From NCBI RefSeq assembly GCF_946184425.1, contig NZ_CAMHFP010000001.1, forward strand, positions 61,818 through 125,817: 64,000 nt of DNA, given 5' to 3'. The first letter of the stretch is position 1, and each line of letters opens with the position of its first letter. This DNA is from an uncultured Methanobrevibacter sp. GTDB lineage: Archaea > Methanobacteriota > Methanobacteria > Methanobacteriales > Methanobacteriaceae. Below, piece after piece: positions 18,691-34,200 of this stretch. The notes below the pieces were generated by a model. The model saw only the letters and a list, made by a program, of their open reading frames with translations, ran no database searches and was not told where the DNA came from. Position numbers and translations under genes: made by a program.

Positions 18691-19137
18691 AAAAAATTTT
18701 AGCCAATATTAAAAAATAATTTACTTTAAGTTATTGTATAAATTTACAATATAATTTTCATTATTTCTTTAAAATGGTCTTTATTTCATATTTATATGTT
18801 TTAAATAGCTTATTTTTCATCATTAAATTGGAGTGATGGAATATATGTTTATTTTCTTAATTTTTACCTAATTTTGGATAAATTACAGATTTTAATTGAT
18901 TTAAATGGTTGTAATGAAAAAGGGCAATATATACTGTATATTTTTTCTGTAACTCTGTAATTTGTCTATTATTTTCTATTAATATTGGTTCTCATTTAAT
19001 TATTTCATTCAATTTTTAATATTATATAATATTAGTATATTTTTTTATATTAAAAATTTATTTTTGAATAAAATTTATAATTTTTTCTAAATTATGAATA
19101 AAATTTTATATTTTTCAAAATTTTTTGATATAGTAAT

Positions 19138-19169
19138 AATTATATAGTATGTTTATCTAAAATATATAT
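19138..19169 (+). promoter_or_regulatory. Candidate TATA boxes for the 5313-aa gene
   Basis: AATTATATAG (19138-19147) and AAAATATATATC (about 19159-19170) lie 65-95 bp before the start codon at 19234. Either would fit an archaeal promoter with a leader of about 40-70 nt. Confidence 0.3.
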
Positions 19170-19233
19170 CAATTTTAGACAAATATTGTGTGAAAATATA
19201 TATTACATATTAAAATATTGGAGATTAATGTTT

Positions 19234-22200
19234 ATGAACTGTAAAAAAATTTTATTGATATGTTTAATATTATGTCTTGCGTTCACAATATCTGCAGTTT
19301 CAGCTGCCGATGTTAATGCGGATGATACAAATAAGACATTGGCGACTTCCGATGAGGAAGTTGTTGGAGCAAGTAATGATTTATCACTCAGCTCGATATC
19401 TGGAGAAGATATTTTAAAGACGGGTGGAGGATCATTTACGCAGTTGAATGAAAAAATAAATGGGGATAATTCAGCTACAATCGATTTGGAAATGAATTAT
19501 ACTTATACGTCTAGTGATTCCGCTTATGTTAACGGAATAAGCTTTACAAAGGCAATAACAATAGACGGACATGGATATACAATTGACGGAAACAATCTGG
19601 CAAGAATATTTGCAATTGGTTATGATGGCCATGACCATTCAGGTACAGTAGGTGCAGTTGTATTAAAGAATATCATATTTGCAAATGCTTACAGTAATTC
19701 AGGTAATCAGAATCAAGGTTTTGGTGCTGTAGAGTTTTATGGTGTGAATCCTGGATCCACACTGCTGATTCAAAACTGTACCTTTTTAAACAATAAGGCA
19801 CCTACCTCTGCAGCATTGTCACTAGGATACAGTTATGATAATATTGTTAACATAACAAACTGTACTTTTGACGGCAATACTGCAACTTCTTTGGGCGGTG
19901 GAGCTATAAGACTTAGAAATAATGTTGCCAATTTAAAAATTACAAATTCCGTATTTAAGAATAATAAAGCTTCATCCTCTGATGGTGGGGCAATTCATAT
20001 TGCAAGTAGTGGTGCGGGTACTTTAATAAAAAATTGTACTTTCACTTCAAATGAAGCATATACATTAGCCGGGGCAATATCCTGTTCAGTTGATGAATTA
20101 ACTGTTGATAACTGTTCTTTTACCTCAAATTCTGCTACCAATTTAGGTCGTGCTGGAGCTATTTATATAACCGGTAAAAAAGCATTAATAAACAATTCAA
20201 GATTCACAGATAATTCTGCAACATACAACTCTAATGTTTATGGTGGTGGAGCTATTGAAGTAGGTAGTGCTTCTGTAAATTCAGTAATAAATAACTGTAC
20301 TTTTATAGGAAATCATGCCCAAAAAGGTCATGGCGGTGCTATCACTTCTCAAAATTCAGTAAATCTAACAATAAATAATTCAAAATTTGAAAGTAATTAT
20401 GCAGGTAGTGGTGGAGCATTGTTCTTTGAAAGTCCAACTGATTTGATGATGTTTAACAATACTTTTAAAAGCAATTATGTTGTTGGCCAATTCGGTGGAG
20501 CAATCCATTTCAATACTAAAACTACAAATGTACATTTATTAAATTCTTCCTTTATCTCAAACCATGCTACCTATGGAAGCAACGGTCGTGGTGGAGCTAT
20601 CCGTTTTGACAGCGGAAATGATAATTCATTTAACTATTTCTACATCTACAATGTAGACTTTATTGATAATCATGCGCTGCAGGAAGGAGGAGCATTTTCA
20701 CACAACCAGAGAGGAAAATATTTCTACTTTGAAAATTGTACTTTTATTAACTGTACCACAACTGCAACAAAATCCGATGTCTGGGGTGGAGGTATGTATT
20801 TCAATGCTATCGATAGTAAATTGAAAAATATCACTTTCATCAACTGTTCCTCACAGAAAGGAGGTTCATTAGCTATCAAATGGTCTACCAATACCATATT
20901 TGAGAACATTACTATTATCAATTCCAGTGCAGGATTAGTAGGTGGTGCTGTTGCGGTATGGGACAGTAATTCTGTATTTGCCAATGCAACCATTATTAAT
21001 TCCTCAGCAAAGGGTAATGGTGGTGCTATATACTGGGGTTACATGTATGGAGGTTCCCGTCCTACCGGCGGTAATATGTATAATGTAACTATTATAAATT
21101 CCACTTCCTCTGCTAATGGTGGTGCCATATACTGGCTTGAAAGTCAGGGTACTTTAAGGTTAATCAATATCATTAATGCATCTGCTCAGAATGGTGGTGG
21201 GATGTATATATCAGGCGAAAATATTGACATATATGATTCCAATATCGCCAACTCCACCTCTACATATGATGGTGGTGCATTGTATTTCAATACCAATTAT
21301 CATAAAGTAACCAACTGTACTTTCGAAGGGTGTAATGCTACAAGATATGGTGGTGCCGTTTATGTGGGAAGTTATATTTACATATACTTCTATGATTCAA
21401 CATTCAATGACTCTTATGCATATAATGGGGGAGCTTTCTATTATGCAGGTTCTGCAGGTACTATTGTATCAATTCATAATTCCACTTTCACCAATAATAT
21501 AGCATCTCATAATGGTGGTGCAATATACTATGTTGTTGTTGATGATACAGGTAGTGATGATACAGTAATATATAGGGATTATAATAAATTTGATGGTGAA
21601 GGTGACATTAGTGCAGGCAGAACTACACTTACTATGAAAAGTAGTGCAGGTTCTACTTATGTAAAAAGGATTGATGACTGTTACTTTAAGGATAATGAAG
21701 ATTATATATTGGCAATGACTGCTAGCAGTGCTACCGATACTGTACTTGGTACTGTAATAGTGTCCCGTCCAAAAGATCCAAACGGTCATGATTTCACACT
21801 TGTTATTAATATCACTAAAGATGATGCGTTAGTCACACAGATAATATTGGATTCATATCAGGATTATGTAGATTATTTCAGAACCGCAGGATTTGTTGTA
21901 AGTACCAGGGTAAATTTAACACGTGACACTGAATATAATGTGACTGTAGGTTTTGAAGATAGTGCTTATCTCTACAAAGAAGCCAAATCCAGCTTTAGAA
22001 CTGCCGATACCTTTGAAAGAGGGGATTTCAAAATTCTTCAGAGGTTAATCGATGAAGCTATTAGCGGCAATAAAATCGTTAATCTGACAAGAGATTATAT
22101 TTTCACAGCAGTGGAAGATTGGGAAGGTAAAGTCCAAGATCCGGATGACTGGTGTATGAATATCACCGATACAATTACAATTAAGGGTAATGGATACAGT

Positions 22201-25200
22201 ATCGATGCGTTAGCATATGCAAGAATATTTAATATTACCGGAGAGAATGTAATTATAAATGATGTAAGGCTTATTAACGGTAATACCAGTGGAATTTACA
22301 ATGACAACTTTGTGCATACTGGAAAAACTAAAGCATATGGTGACGGTATCCGGAAAGGTGGAGCTATATTCTGGGCCGGTAAAAACGGTGTAATAAATAA
22401 CTCTGTTGTTTCAAATAATTTTGCAGAATACGGTGGAGGAATATACTTCAATTCAACTGCTACAGACTGTAATGTCACCAATAACATATTCTCAACTAAC
22501 AATGCTACTAAAAACGGTGGTGCTATAGAGTGTAACGCTTCAAACATGCGTCTTTACAACACTACATTCCAATTGAACCGTGCTGAAAACGGATCTGCTT
22601 TATGTAGGGAAATCAGTGCAACTGGAGGTTCCGGTAAAAACAATACATTCATCTCAAATCACGCTACTAATGCCGGAGCAGCCCTTGCCTGGATGAGAGC
22701 AGAAAACATCTACATTGACACTTATAAATTCAAAGATAACACTGCAGGCTTCAGTGGTGGTGCAATCTATGTAGGTATTGGAAGTACCAACTGTACAGTT
22801 TTCAATTCCACATTCGTAGGAAACAATGTAACCAGTCTGAGTGAAGGACATGGTGGTGCTATTGAATGGTACGCAGACACCGGTAGAATCTTAAACTCAA
22901 CATTCACAAACAACAATGCTTATACTGGTGGTGCAATATATGTTGGAAAAGACCCTAACAAAGATGATGCAGGACACATTAACATCACTAATTCCGGATT
23001 CATAGGTAATAATGCCATCACTTTAGGTGGAGCTATTGACTTGGTAGCATCTTCCGTAGCAGTAAATAACAGTTATTTCAGGGAAAATACAGCTGGAAAC
23101 GGTGGTGCAATATTTGCAGGAGGAACCGGTGACAATAACTATGTCTATTCAGCAGTGTTCATGTACAACAATGCTACAGTTCGTGGTGGTGCTGTGAATT
23201 GGAATTCGACTGCTGGCCGTATAGAGAAATCCAATTTTACAGGAAACCTTGCTGAGTACGGTGGAGCAGTATACATTGGAGGATCATCTCCAGACAGTAG
23301 GATTGAAAATGTAATATTCAAGCAGAACAACGCTACCAGAAACGGTGGTGCTATTGACTGGAACGCAACAGGAGGTCAGCTTTACAACACCCAATTCATT
23401 TCAAACTATGCGGGAGAATACGGTGCGGCATTATGCAGGGAATCCGGTGCTACTGGGGGATCAGGTAAAAACAACACATTCAAATACAATCATGCAGATA
23501 TTGCCGGTGCGGCTCTTGCATGGTTAAACGTAACAGGAATCCATATCAATGACTACAAGTTCTACTACAACACTGCAAATGCAAGCGGTGCAGCAATATT
23601 TATAGGTAATGGAAGTGACAACTCTGGTATTAACGGTTCAGTGTTTGTTGGAAACAACATTACTAATGAAACAGGGGGTCATGGAGGAGCTATTGATATA
23701 GTTGCAGACAATACAAACGTTACAAACTCAAACTTCACCAACAACAATGCATTCTATGGTGGTGCAATATTTGTAGGTAGTAAATCAGGTAGTACTCATA
23801 TTGCAGATACAACATTTAGAGATAACACTGCAGAAGTGGATGGTGGAGCTATTAACCTTCAGGCATCCGGTGTAACATTAAACGGCACTAAATTCGTATG
23901 GAATGTTGCTCATCGCAATGGTGGTGGTATCTATGTTGGTGGTGTAGGTACAACCAATAAGATTTATAATTCAAATTTCACATCCAATGTTGCATACAAT
24001 AATGGTGGAGCTGTCTATTGGAGAGCATATGCTGGTCATATAGAATACACTAACTTCACTTTAAATTCAGCTATCAATGGTGGTGCAATATACCTTAACG
24101 GTGTTTCAAACAATACCAACATTACTCATGCAATCTTCACAGACAACAATGCTCTTGGAAACGGTGGTGCAATAGACTGTAACTCAACTAAAATGAACCT
24201 TACATATACATTGTTCGAATCCAACTATGCAGGTGCATACGGTGCAGCATTATGTAGGGAACAGGGCGCTACAAACGGTTCAGGTCATCACAATGAATTC
24301 AAATATAATCATGCAGGAATTGCAGGTGCGGCTCTTGCATGGTTGAACGTGAAAAATATCACTATTGATTACTATAATTTCACAGGAAACTATGCCGATG
24401 AGATGGGTGGTGCTATTTATGCCAGTGTCGGCAGTGACAATTTCACAATAAATCACTGTAACTTTAAGGATAACAATGTAACCAATGCCGCTGCAGGTCA
24501 TGGTGGTGCTATTGACATCGATTCAGACAATAACAAAATCATAAACTCCAATTTCACAAACAACAATGCATATGATGGGGGAGCAATTCATGTAGGCAGT
24601 GCTTCAGGCCACACAAACATTACAGATGTAACATTCAAAAAGAACAATGCCTTCCATGATGGTGGTGCAATTAACTTGGAAGCATCCGGTGTCAGATTAA
24701 ATAAAACTAAATTCTACAACAACACAGCAGGAAACAACGGGGGTGCTGTTTATGTAGGTGGTGTAGGTACTACTAATGTGGTCTTCGATTCTGACTTTGA
24801 AAGCAATAAGGCAGGAAACCGTGGTGGAGCTGTTGACTGGCTTGCACAGAAAGGTGAAATCAAATACACTAATTTCACTGATAATGAAGCAGTATACGGT
24901 GGTGCTTTATATCTGAACGGTGCATCAAGTGGAAGTGAACTTTCACACCTGATATTTAAAGACAACTTTGCTTCCAAAAATGGTGGGGCAATTGATTGTA
25001 ATGCAACTTTAGTAAACCTTACACATACCAAATTCGTTACAAACACAGCTGAGTTTGGTGCAGCATTATGCAGAGAAAAAGGCGCTACCGGAGGATTCGG
25101 TGAAAACAACACATTCGTTAAAAACCATGCAACCAAATCAGGTGCGGCACTTGCATGGTTAGGTGTAAGTAATATTCACATTAACAATTACACATTCACA

Positions 25201-28200
25201 AACAACACTGCAGACTATAGTGGTGGAGCAATCTATGTAGGTCCTGGAAGTGACAATTGTATTGTGGATAACTGTTCTTTCGATGAAAACTATATTTCAA
25301 ATGCTATTGAAGGCCGTGGTGGAGCCATTGACTGGATTGGAAACAATGGTACTGTAATGAACACAACATTCAATAAATGTATCTCCATAAATGCCGGTGC
25401 AATATATGTTGATGATAAATCAGACAACATGACAATTAAAAATGTCTCATTCACTGAATGTAACTCCCTAACCAATGGTGGAGCACTTGTTTTAAGAGGG
25501 AATAATGTAACAATTCTTGATTCAAACTTCACTTCATGCTCTGCTAGAGATTACGGTGGTGCAATAGCAGGATTCACCTCTGATAATGCCAACATTACAA
25601 ATATTCATTTCAAATATAATGTTGTTGGAATTCGTATCGATCCACAGGGTGTTCCTTATGGTGAAGGCGGTGCAATATACTGGGAAAACTCTAAAAACAT
25701 CACAGTAAAAGATTCAAGTTTCGAATCCAACGAAGCACACTTGTCAGGTGGATCAATTTCCGCTGATAACTGTAATGATTCATTGATCTATAATATTATA
25801 ACTCATGATGAAACTGCATTTAGAAACGGAGGATCCATTGCATGGGTTAACTCTGATAATGTAACAATTAATAAAGCCACTTTCAACGATTCAGGTGCTA
25901 ACTATAAAGGAGGAACACTTTACCTGTCTAATATTAATGCAACAGTTAAAAATTCATTAATCAACTACACATGGGCATCATGGGACCGTGGTGGTGGAAT
26001 GTATGTCGATGGAAATGTCACAATCGATACTGTAAAATTCAATGACACTCATGTGGATGAGGATAATGCCTCTGCAATATATTTCAACTCAGGAATATCA
26101 AGAGTCATCAATTCCACATTCACCAATTCATTCAATTCAATTGGAATTGCAAAAGGCGCTAATGTAACTTTAACTCGTAATAATATTACAGCAGATGACC
26201 CAAACAAATCCCTTCCATATTTAGAGGACAACTCTACTTTAGGAGTGGAAAAAACAAAATATTCCATTTGGAACGACGGTGACTTGTATCTGGAGAGAAA
26301 TAACTTTGATTATCTGATATTCAACAATGGAATAATCCACACACAAACCTACATGGACATTTTGGCAAATGATACATGGGATGTAACCTGGAATTCAACA
26401 TTCACATTCTTTGCCAACATTACTGATGACAACAACAATTCAATCATTTCAGTTAAAAATCTGAAAACATGGAACAATGAGAGTATGGGAGGATATTTCA
26501 ACATGTCCTATAATCAGTTCAAGACAAACACATATTATCAGGCCAATTTCATAATTTATGGAAGCGACATTGGACTGGCTAAATGTACAAACAGATCAGG
26601 TACAATAAACGTTAAAATGCCTATCAAAATTGAACTGACACATACTGGTGACCCTGATGGTGATAGAGTTGTAATTACTGCTACAATAACTCCTAAATAT
26701 ACAAGCAATTACACACTTTCAGGTAAAGTCCACTTTAAGATGGGAACTGCAGAATATGATGCTGATGTTTTAAATGGCGTTGCAAAATGGTTAGTTGCCA
26801 CAGCTGAATGGAATTTAAATAATCTTGCTGAAGGAACCCATAAGGTAACTGCAACATATGATGAGGATGACCATCATTTGGGAGCTCAAAATGAAACTTC
26901 ATTTTTAACCAACTTGCGTAACTCTTGGTTAATAGTTCATATTAACAGTGTTGCCTATGGGGAAAATGCAACAGTAACCATAACTACAAACTCCAACGGA
27001 ACAGTCAGATTCAATTTACATGGTAAAGATAAAGTAATTGTAGTTCCTACAATCAAAAAAGGTGAAAATTACGTAGGTGAATTTAATTTAACAAAAGAAA
27101 ACTATACTACAGTCGGAATACACTCTGCAGGTGTAGTGCTTGAAGCAAATGAATACTATGCGTTTAATATGAATCAAACTTCATTTGAAATATATTGCTT
27201 AAACACTACCATTCATGCAACTCCAACAACTTCAATTAAAGTGGGCCAAGTTGAAACAATTACAGTTCAGCTTAATGAATCCGCAAGAGGATTTGTTGAA
27301 TTATCATTAAGTAATGGTGATTCATATTATCAAAAAGTGAACTCCACGGGTGGAGCTCAGTTCAATATTGTAGGACTTCCTAATGGAACATATAGGGGAA
27401 CTGTAACCTATCTTGGTGATGACATATTTAATGGAAACCACACTGATATTCTATTCATTGTCAGTGAAACCGATGATTATAATATTACAGTAAAAGTTAA
27501 TAATGTAAAACTTGGTGGAAATGCTACTATTTACGTAGTCTTACCTATGGGTGTTAGTGAAAATTTAACAGTTTATGTAAATAATACAAAATATGAAAAT
27601 GTCACTGTCAATAATGGATTGGCTATTTTAAATGTAAACAATACGGTTCTAAACGCTCCTGGACAATATGTGGTCAATGTAACATATCCTGGAGACGGTG
27701 TTTATGCATTGAACTACAATAATGGAACTAAATTCAATGTTTTAGCAACTGATGACTGGACATTAAAACTAAATGTTGAAGCACATCAATACGGTCAAAA
27801 CACAATATTTACAGTCACATTGCCAATTGATGTTGAAGGCAAAAAACTAAATCTGACAATAGATGGCCTAAACCACACAGTCACAATAAATGATGGTGGT
27901 GTCGGTACTTTGACATTGAACAATATTTCAGGTGGCCTTCACACAGTAACTGCAAACTACACTGGTGACAGCAGGTATGTGACAAAAACAAATTCAACAA
28001 ACTTCCTTGTTGAAAAAGCAGCATCAACCACAACTATAACTCATGATGTGAATGGTGATGTAAAAGCTACTGTCACTACAAATGCAACCGGAACAGTAAC
28101 ATTCTTTGTAAACGGAAGAAACTACACAGTTGATCTTGTAAATAATGTTGCTTTATTGGATAAGAATAACTTAACAATTGGAAACAATTCAATTGTAGCA

Positions 28201-31200
28201 ATCTATAATGGAGACATCAACTTCACTTCATCAAAAGGCTCTAAAAACATTACAATTGCTAAAAACACAGCTTTGGTAAATGCATCTGCAACTAATGAAA
28301 CTTACGGCGTTCCAACTGAGATAACCGTTAAAGTTCCTAAAGCGCAAACAGGATATGTAACAATCACAGTAAACGATACTCTTGTGAATGTAACTGTTAA
28401 AATCGTAAATGGTGAAGCTAAATTCAATGCAACAGGTTTAGGAATCGGCAAATACATTGTAAATGTAACCTATTTGGGTGATGAAACTTATGATGTGGCT
28501 ACAAATCACACTTACTTCAACATTACAAAGAATAGTAATCTGGGCGTTGATGTAATTGGTCAAAATGTCACTGTCAAAGAAAATCCAAGCTTTGTGGTCA
28601 ATATAACTGATGACTTTAGTGGAAAAGTTAACATTACCATTGGTGGTGTAAGCTATTATGACGATGATGTAAAATCATTAATTGGCATTGATAAATTGCC
28701 TGCTGGAACTTACATGGCTAATGCAACATTCTATGGTGATAGCAATTACGGTAATAAGTCTGTTGAAGTTGAATTCAAAGTCTCAAGAGTAACTCCAACC
28801 ATTAATGTCACTATTGATGATGTAACTTACCCAACCAAATCAATAGCTGTCGTTAATGTATCTGATTATGCAAATGGTACAATTAACATTACTGTTGACG
28901 GAAAAGTATTCAACGGAACAGTTACAAACGGTGTTGCTACAATTGACTTGAAAGGATTATCTGCAGGCGTAAAAGATGCTTTAGTTAACTTCACAGCTTC
29001 AGATGATGACAAATATAACTTTAATGCAACAGAAAATGTAAAATTCCACATTGTCAAAGCAAAATCAACAATTGTAATTACTCAGGAAAACCAGAATGTA
29101 ATCGCAACCGTTACTCCTGGAGCAACCGGAAATGTAACATTCTACATCAACGGTAAAAAATACTCAAAAGAAGTAGACAACGGTAGGGCAATATTGGAAA
29201 ATGTGCTCTTAAATGGAAACAACACTGTTGTTGCAATCTACAGCGGTGATGCAAACTTCACAAGCGCTTTCAATGCAACAAACAATACGGTTAGCCTTAA
29301 AGATGCTTTAGTAAATGTCTCTGCAACTACTGTTGTCTATGGAAATGATTCTGTAATTACTGTTAAAGTTCCTAAAGTCCAAAAAGGATATGTAAGAGTC
29401 GTAGTTAACGGAACAGACATTGATGTTGTTCTGGAAATTAAAGACGGAATTGCTACATTCAACGCAACTGACTTGAAAGCGGGAAGATATAAAGTAAATG
29501 TGACTTACTTAGGTGATGGAACTTACGGAATTAAAGAAAACTCCACATACTTCAATATTTCCAAAGCAAACTTAACCGCTTCAGTAATTGCTCAAAACGT
29601 AACAGTTAACGAAAACATTTCATTTATCGTATCAGTATTGAATGACTTTAATGGAAATGTGAGCATTGAAGTTGACGGTAAAATATATAATGGAACTGTA
29701 AAAACATTTATTGAAATGGAACAACTCTTAAAAGGTGCTAAACAGGCTACAGTAACATTCTATGGTGATAATAATTATAACATTAAAGTTATCGAGCCAA
29801 CATTCACAGTTTCAGCTGTTGAACCTACTATAAATGTAACAATAACAGATACAACTTATCCAAACAATGCTACAGCTACTGTTAAAGTATCCGGAAAAGC
29901 TAATGGAACCATTGAAATTAAAGTAGGAGATAAAACCTACACTAAAGAAATTACCAATGGCTTGACTGTAATTGAATTGGATGGATTAAATGCAGGTCTT
30001 AAAGAGGCTAATGTAACATTCACAAGCAGTGATGACTACAACTTAAATGCAAATGCGTCCTATAAATTCTTCATCAAAAAAGCACAATCACACATTGAAA
30101 TCAATGTAACTCCTAGCGGATTATCTGCTGGTGGTGATGCAAAAATCAATATTACTGTGTCCTGTACAGGTAAACCTGTTGTATATATTGATGATCAAAT
30201 AATAAACGATAAAGAATTGGAAAACAATAGAATAATCATTGATAAAACAAAATTAACTGTTGGAAAACACACTGTTGTAGTATACTATCCTGGAGATAAC
30301 AATTACGAAAGCTCATCTGAATCATACACATTCACTGTAGATAAACACGAAGCTATGGTAAATGTGACTGTTAAAGACACTCCATACAATGAAATGGCTC
30401 AAATTACAGTGGAAGTTCCTATTGCTCAAACAGGTTATGTAACAATAACAGTTGCTAATAAAAACTACACTACAAAAATCGATAAAGGAGTCGCAGTATT
30501 CAATGTAACTGGATTGGATGTTGATAAATACACTGTAAATGTGACCTATGAAGGTGATGAAAACTACACTGTTCAAACAAACGACACTACATTCAATGTA
30601 ACTCAAATCAACTTAAAACCAACAGTTTTAGCAGTTAACGTAACTGATGCGATGAACTCAACATTTATAATTGTTGTTCCGAATGACTACAAAGGACAAG
30701 TAACAATCACTGTTGACGGTGAAACATACTCTGGTAATGTAAATTCAATTATTCAAATGGGTAAACTCACAGTCGGTGAAAAAGAAGTTCATGTAGTATT
30801 TGCAGACGATAAAAACTACAAAGGCACAGAATTGGATGTAACATTCAATGTGACCAAGGCAGAAAAACAATTGCCTGTAACTACAGTTGTAAACAGCACA
30901 ACAGTAGTTGTAACAGTGCCTGAAAACGTAACTGGAAACGTTACTGTTGTTCTTCCAAACGGAACAAACAAGACCGTAATAATTGACAATGGTAGTGTAA
31001 CAATCACTCTTGAAAACATGACTCCTGGCGTCAATAACATTACTGTAATCTACACTGATGGCAACAATACAGTTACAACAAATGCTACAATAACTGTTCC
31101 AAAATACGACACTCAGATGAATGTAACAGTAACTGAAGCTAAAGCGGGTGGCAATGCAACTGTAACTGTCGAAGTTCCAATCAATGCAACTGGCACAATA

Positions 31201-34200
31201 ATTGTAACTCTCGACGGTAAAACATACACAACAGATAACATTACAGGCGGAAAAGCTATCATAACTATTGAAAACCTAACTGCCGGAGACAAGACACTGA
31301 TAGTAGAATACAGTGGAGATTCAAACTACTCTGCTAATTATACATTATCTAACTTCACAGTATCTCCTGGAAAAGTTGAACCTGACATGAATGTGGTTGA
31401 TTTAGGAAATGGTACTGTGGTAATTGTTGTTGGTGATAATGCTACTGGTAATGTTACTGTTAAAGTGGGAGATAATATTTATAATGCTACTGTGATTAAC
31501 GGTACTGCTATTGTTAATATTAATAATGAAACTCCAGGTATTCATGACATTGAAGTAATCTATTCAGGTGATGGTAATCATACTAATGCTACTGCAAATG
31601 CCACTGTCACTACTCCTAAATATGATTCAGATGTGGATGTAACAGTAACTGAACTTGAAAATGGTACTGTTGTTGTTAATGTGGAAGTTCCAACTAATGC
31701 AACTGGTAATGTAACAGTAAATGTAGGTGGTAAGGAATATGTCACAGAAGTCAAAGAGGATGGTAAAGCAACAGTATATGTAGATAACATAGCTCCTGGA
31801 AACCACACTGTTGTGGTTGAGTATTCAGGTGATGACAATTACTCAGGCAATTACACCATTTCAAACTTCACAAAAGAAGCAGGCAAATCAGATGTTGAAC
31901 CTGTTGTAATTGATCAGGGCAATGGAACTGTGGTAATTGTTGTTGGTGATAATGCTACTGGTAATGTTACTGTTAAAGTTGGAAACAATACTTACAACGC
32001 TACTGTAATCAATGGAACTGCAATTGTAAACATTGGCAATGAAACTCCTGGAGTTCATGAAGTTGAGGTAATCTACTCCGGTGACGATACTCATACCAAT
32101 GCAACTGAAACAGCCAATATCACAGCTCCTAAGTATGATACTGGTATTAATGTTACTGTTGGCGAAGCTAAAGAAGGTGAACCGTTCACAATAACTGTTG
32201 AAGTGCCTCAAAACGCTACTGGTGATGTCATTGTTAATGTCGGTGGTCAAAACTACACTGGAACTATTGAAAACGGTAAAGCTGTTGTAACTGTTGAAAA
32301 TGTATCTGCAGGCAATCATACTATTGCTGTGGAATATATTGGAGATGATAACTATAACGGCAATTACTCAGTTTCAAAGGTAACTGTTGAACCTGCTAAG
32401 GTCACTCCGGATGTAAGAGTCATTGATCAAGGTAACGGAACTGTTGTGGTTGTTGTAGGTGACAACGCTACCGGTAACGTAACCATTAAGGTTGGAGACA
32501 AGGAATACAATGCTACTGTTGTTAACGGCACTGCTGTCGTTACTTTAGATAACATTACTCCAGGCGAGCAAAACATTACAGTTGTTTACTCAGGTGATGA
32601 TACTCACAATGCTACAACTGCTAACGCTACAGTAGTCGGACCTAAATATGATGCTCCTGTTGATGTAAATGTCACAAAAGACGGTCAGACAGCTACAATC
32701 ACTGTAACTGTTCCTGAAAATGCTACAGGTAATGTGACTGTAACTATCGACGGTCATGAATATCCTGGCACTATTGAAAACGGTAAGGCTGTTGTAACTG
32801 TTGATAATTTAACACCTGGTGACAAGACAGTAATTGTAGAATATTCAGGTGATGATAATTATGCATCTAACTACACAATTTCAAACTTCACAATTGACCA
32901 GCCTAAGGTAGATTCTGATGTAAAAGTCATTGATCAAGGTAACGGAACAATTGTAGTTGTAGTAGGCGACAACGCTACAGGTAATGTGACTGTAACTGTC
33001 GACGGTCAAAACTACACCGCTGAAGTCATCAACGGCACTGCTGTTGTAACTTTAGATAATGTAACTCCTGGAACACATGAAATTGAAGTAGTCTATTCCG
33101 GTGACGATACCCACAATAACGCAACTGCAAATGCAACTGTTGATGTTTCAAAACGCTCAACTCCAATAAGCATTGATGTAGAAAACATTAAAGTTGGAGA
33201 TAAAGCAGTAGTTAAAGTAACTGTTGCAGAAGACAGCGAAGGTAATGTAACAATTGAAATTGACGGTAAAAAATACACTGAAAAAGTCATTGAAGGTGTT
33301 GCAACATTTGAAATTGAAGGTCTTACTGCGGGCAACAAATCTGTATTTGCAGTCTATAATGGTGATGAAAAATACGAAGAAAACTACACATCTGAACAGT
33401 TTGATGTAGGTAAAGTTGATTCAAAACTAACAGTTTTAATCAAAGATATCAATGTTGGTGAAAATGTAACAATAACTGTAGAAGTTCCAAGTGATGCAAC
33501 AGGACAGGTGCTGATAGATATTGATGGTATAGGATACTATCTAAACGTTACTGGTGGCAAAGGAACCGCTGAAATTCCACGTTTACCTGCTGGGGAGTAT
33601 AATGTAACATTAACTTACACTGGTGATGATAAATACTTATCTTGTTCAAATACTACAACTGTTAAAGTATCCAAACTTGAATCATTCGTTATTCCTATTG
33701 CTTATAATATTCAGGTTGGCGAAAATGAAAACATTCGTCTCTTAGTTCCTGAAGATGCAACTGGAAACGTTACTGTCGTCATTGATGGAGAAGCATACAA
33801 CTTCAATTTAGACACTGGAGTGCTTGGTGCAGTATACTCAGAAGGTGCGAAATATAATGTGGCCATAAGTGGAGGAAATGGTGAACTTGTAATATCTGGA
33901 CTTCCTAAAGGGGAATATACAGTAAGTGTAATGTATAATGGTGATCAAAAATACCTGCCTGCAGTAAACACTACAATATTTACAGTATCCAAAGCAACAA
34001 CACCTATGGATGTGGTTGATCAGGGCAACGGAACTATTGTTGTAACCGTACCTGAAGATGCAACCGGAAACGTTACTGTAAAAGTTGGAAATGAAACATA
34101 CACTGCGGAGGTAAAAGACGGCAAAGCCATTATTACACTTGAAAACACTACTCCTGGAAAACATGATATAACAGTTGATTATTCCGGCAACAATGATTAT

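Larger units (their letters stand above)
18477..19233. other. Long AT-rich intergenic region
   Basis: These 757 bp hold, in order: the candidate terminator; a less AT-rich hairpin patch at 18624-18690; a TATA-like box with a GGAG site and a very short frame at 18790-18871; the 15-nt TAATATTAGTATATT sequence at 19027-19041; and TATA-like boxes near 19138-19147 and 19158-19169 that could drive the next gene. No long coding frame is visible on either strand. Confidence 0.5.

Noticed and set aside
19186..19233. Start at 19186 or ATG 19228 for the 5313-aa protein
   Set aside because: GGAGAT at 19220-19225 is 8 nt before ATG 19234 but only 2 nt before 19228 and downstream of 19186; the extension also spoils the signal peptide.
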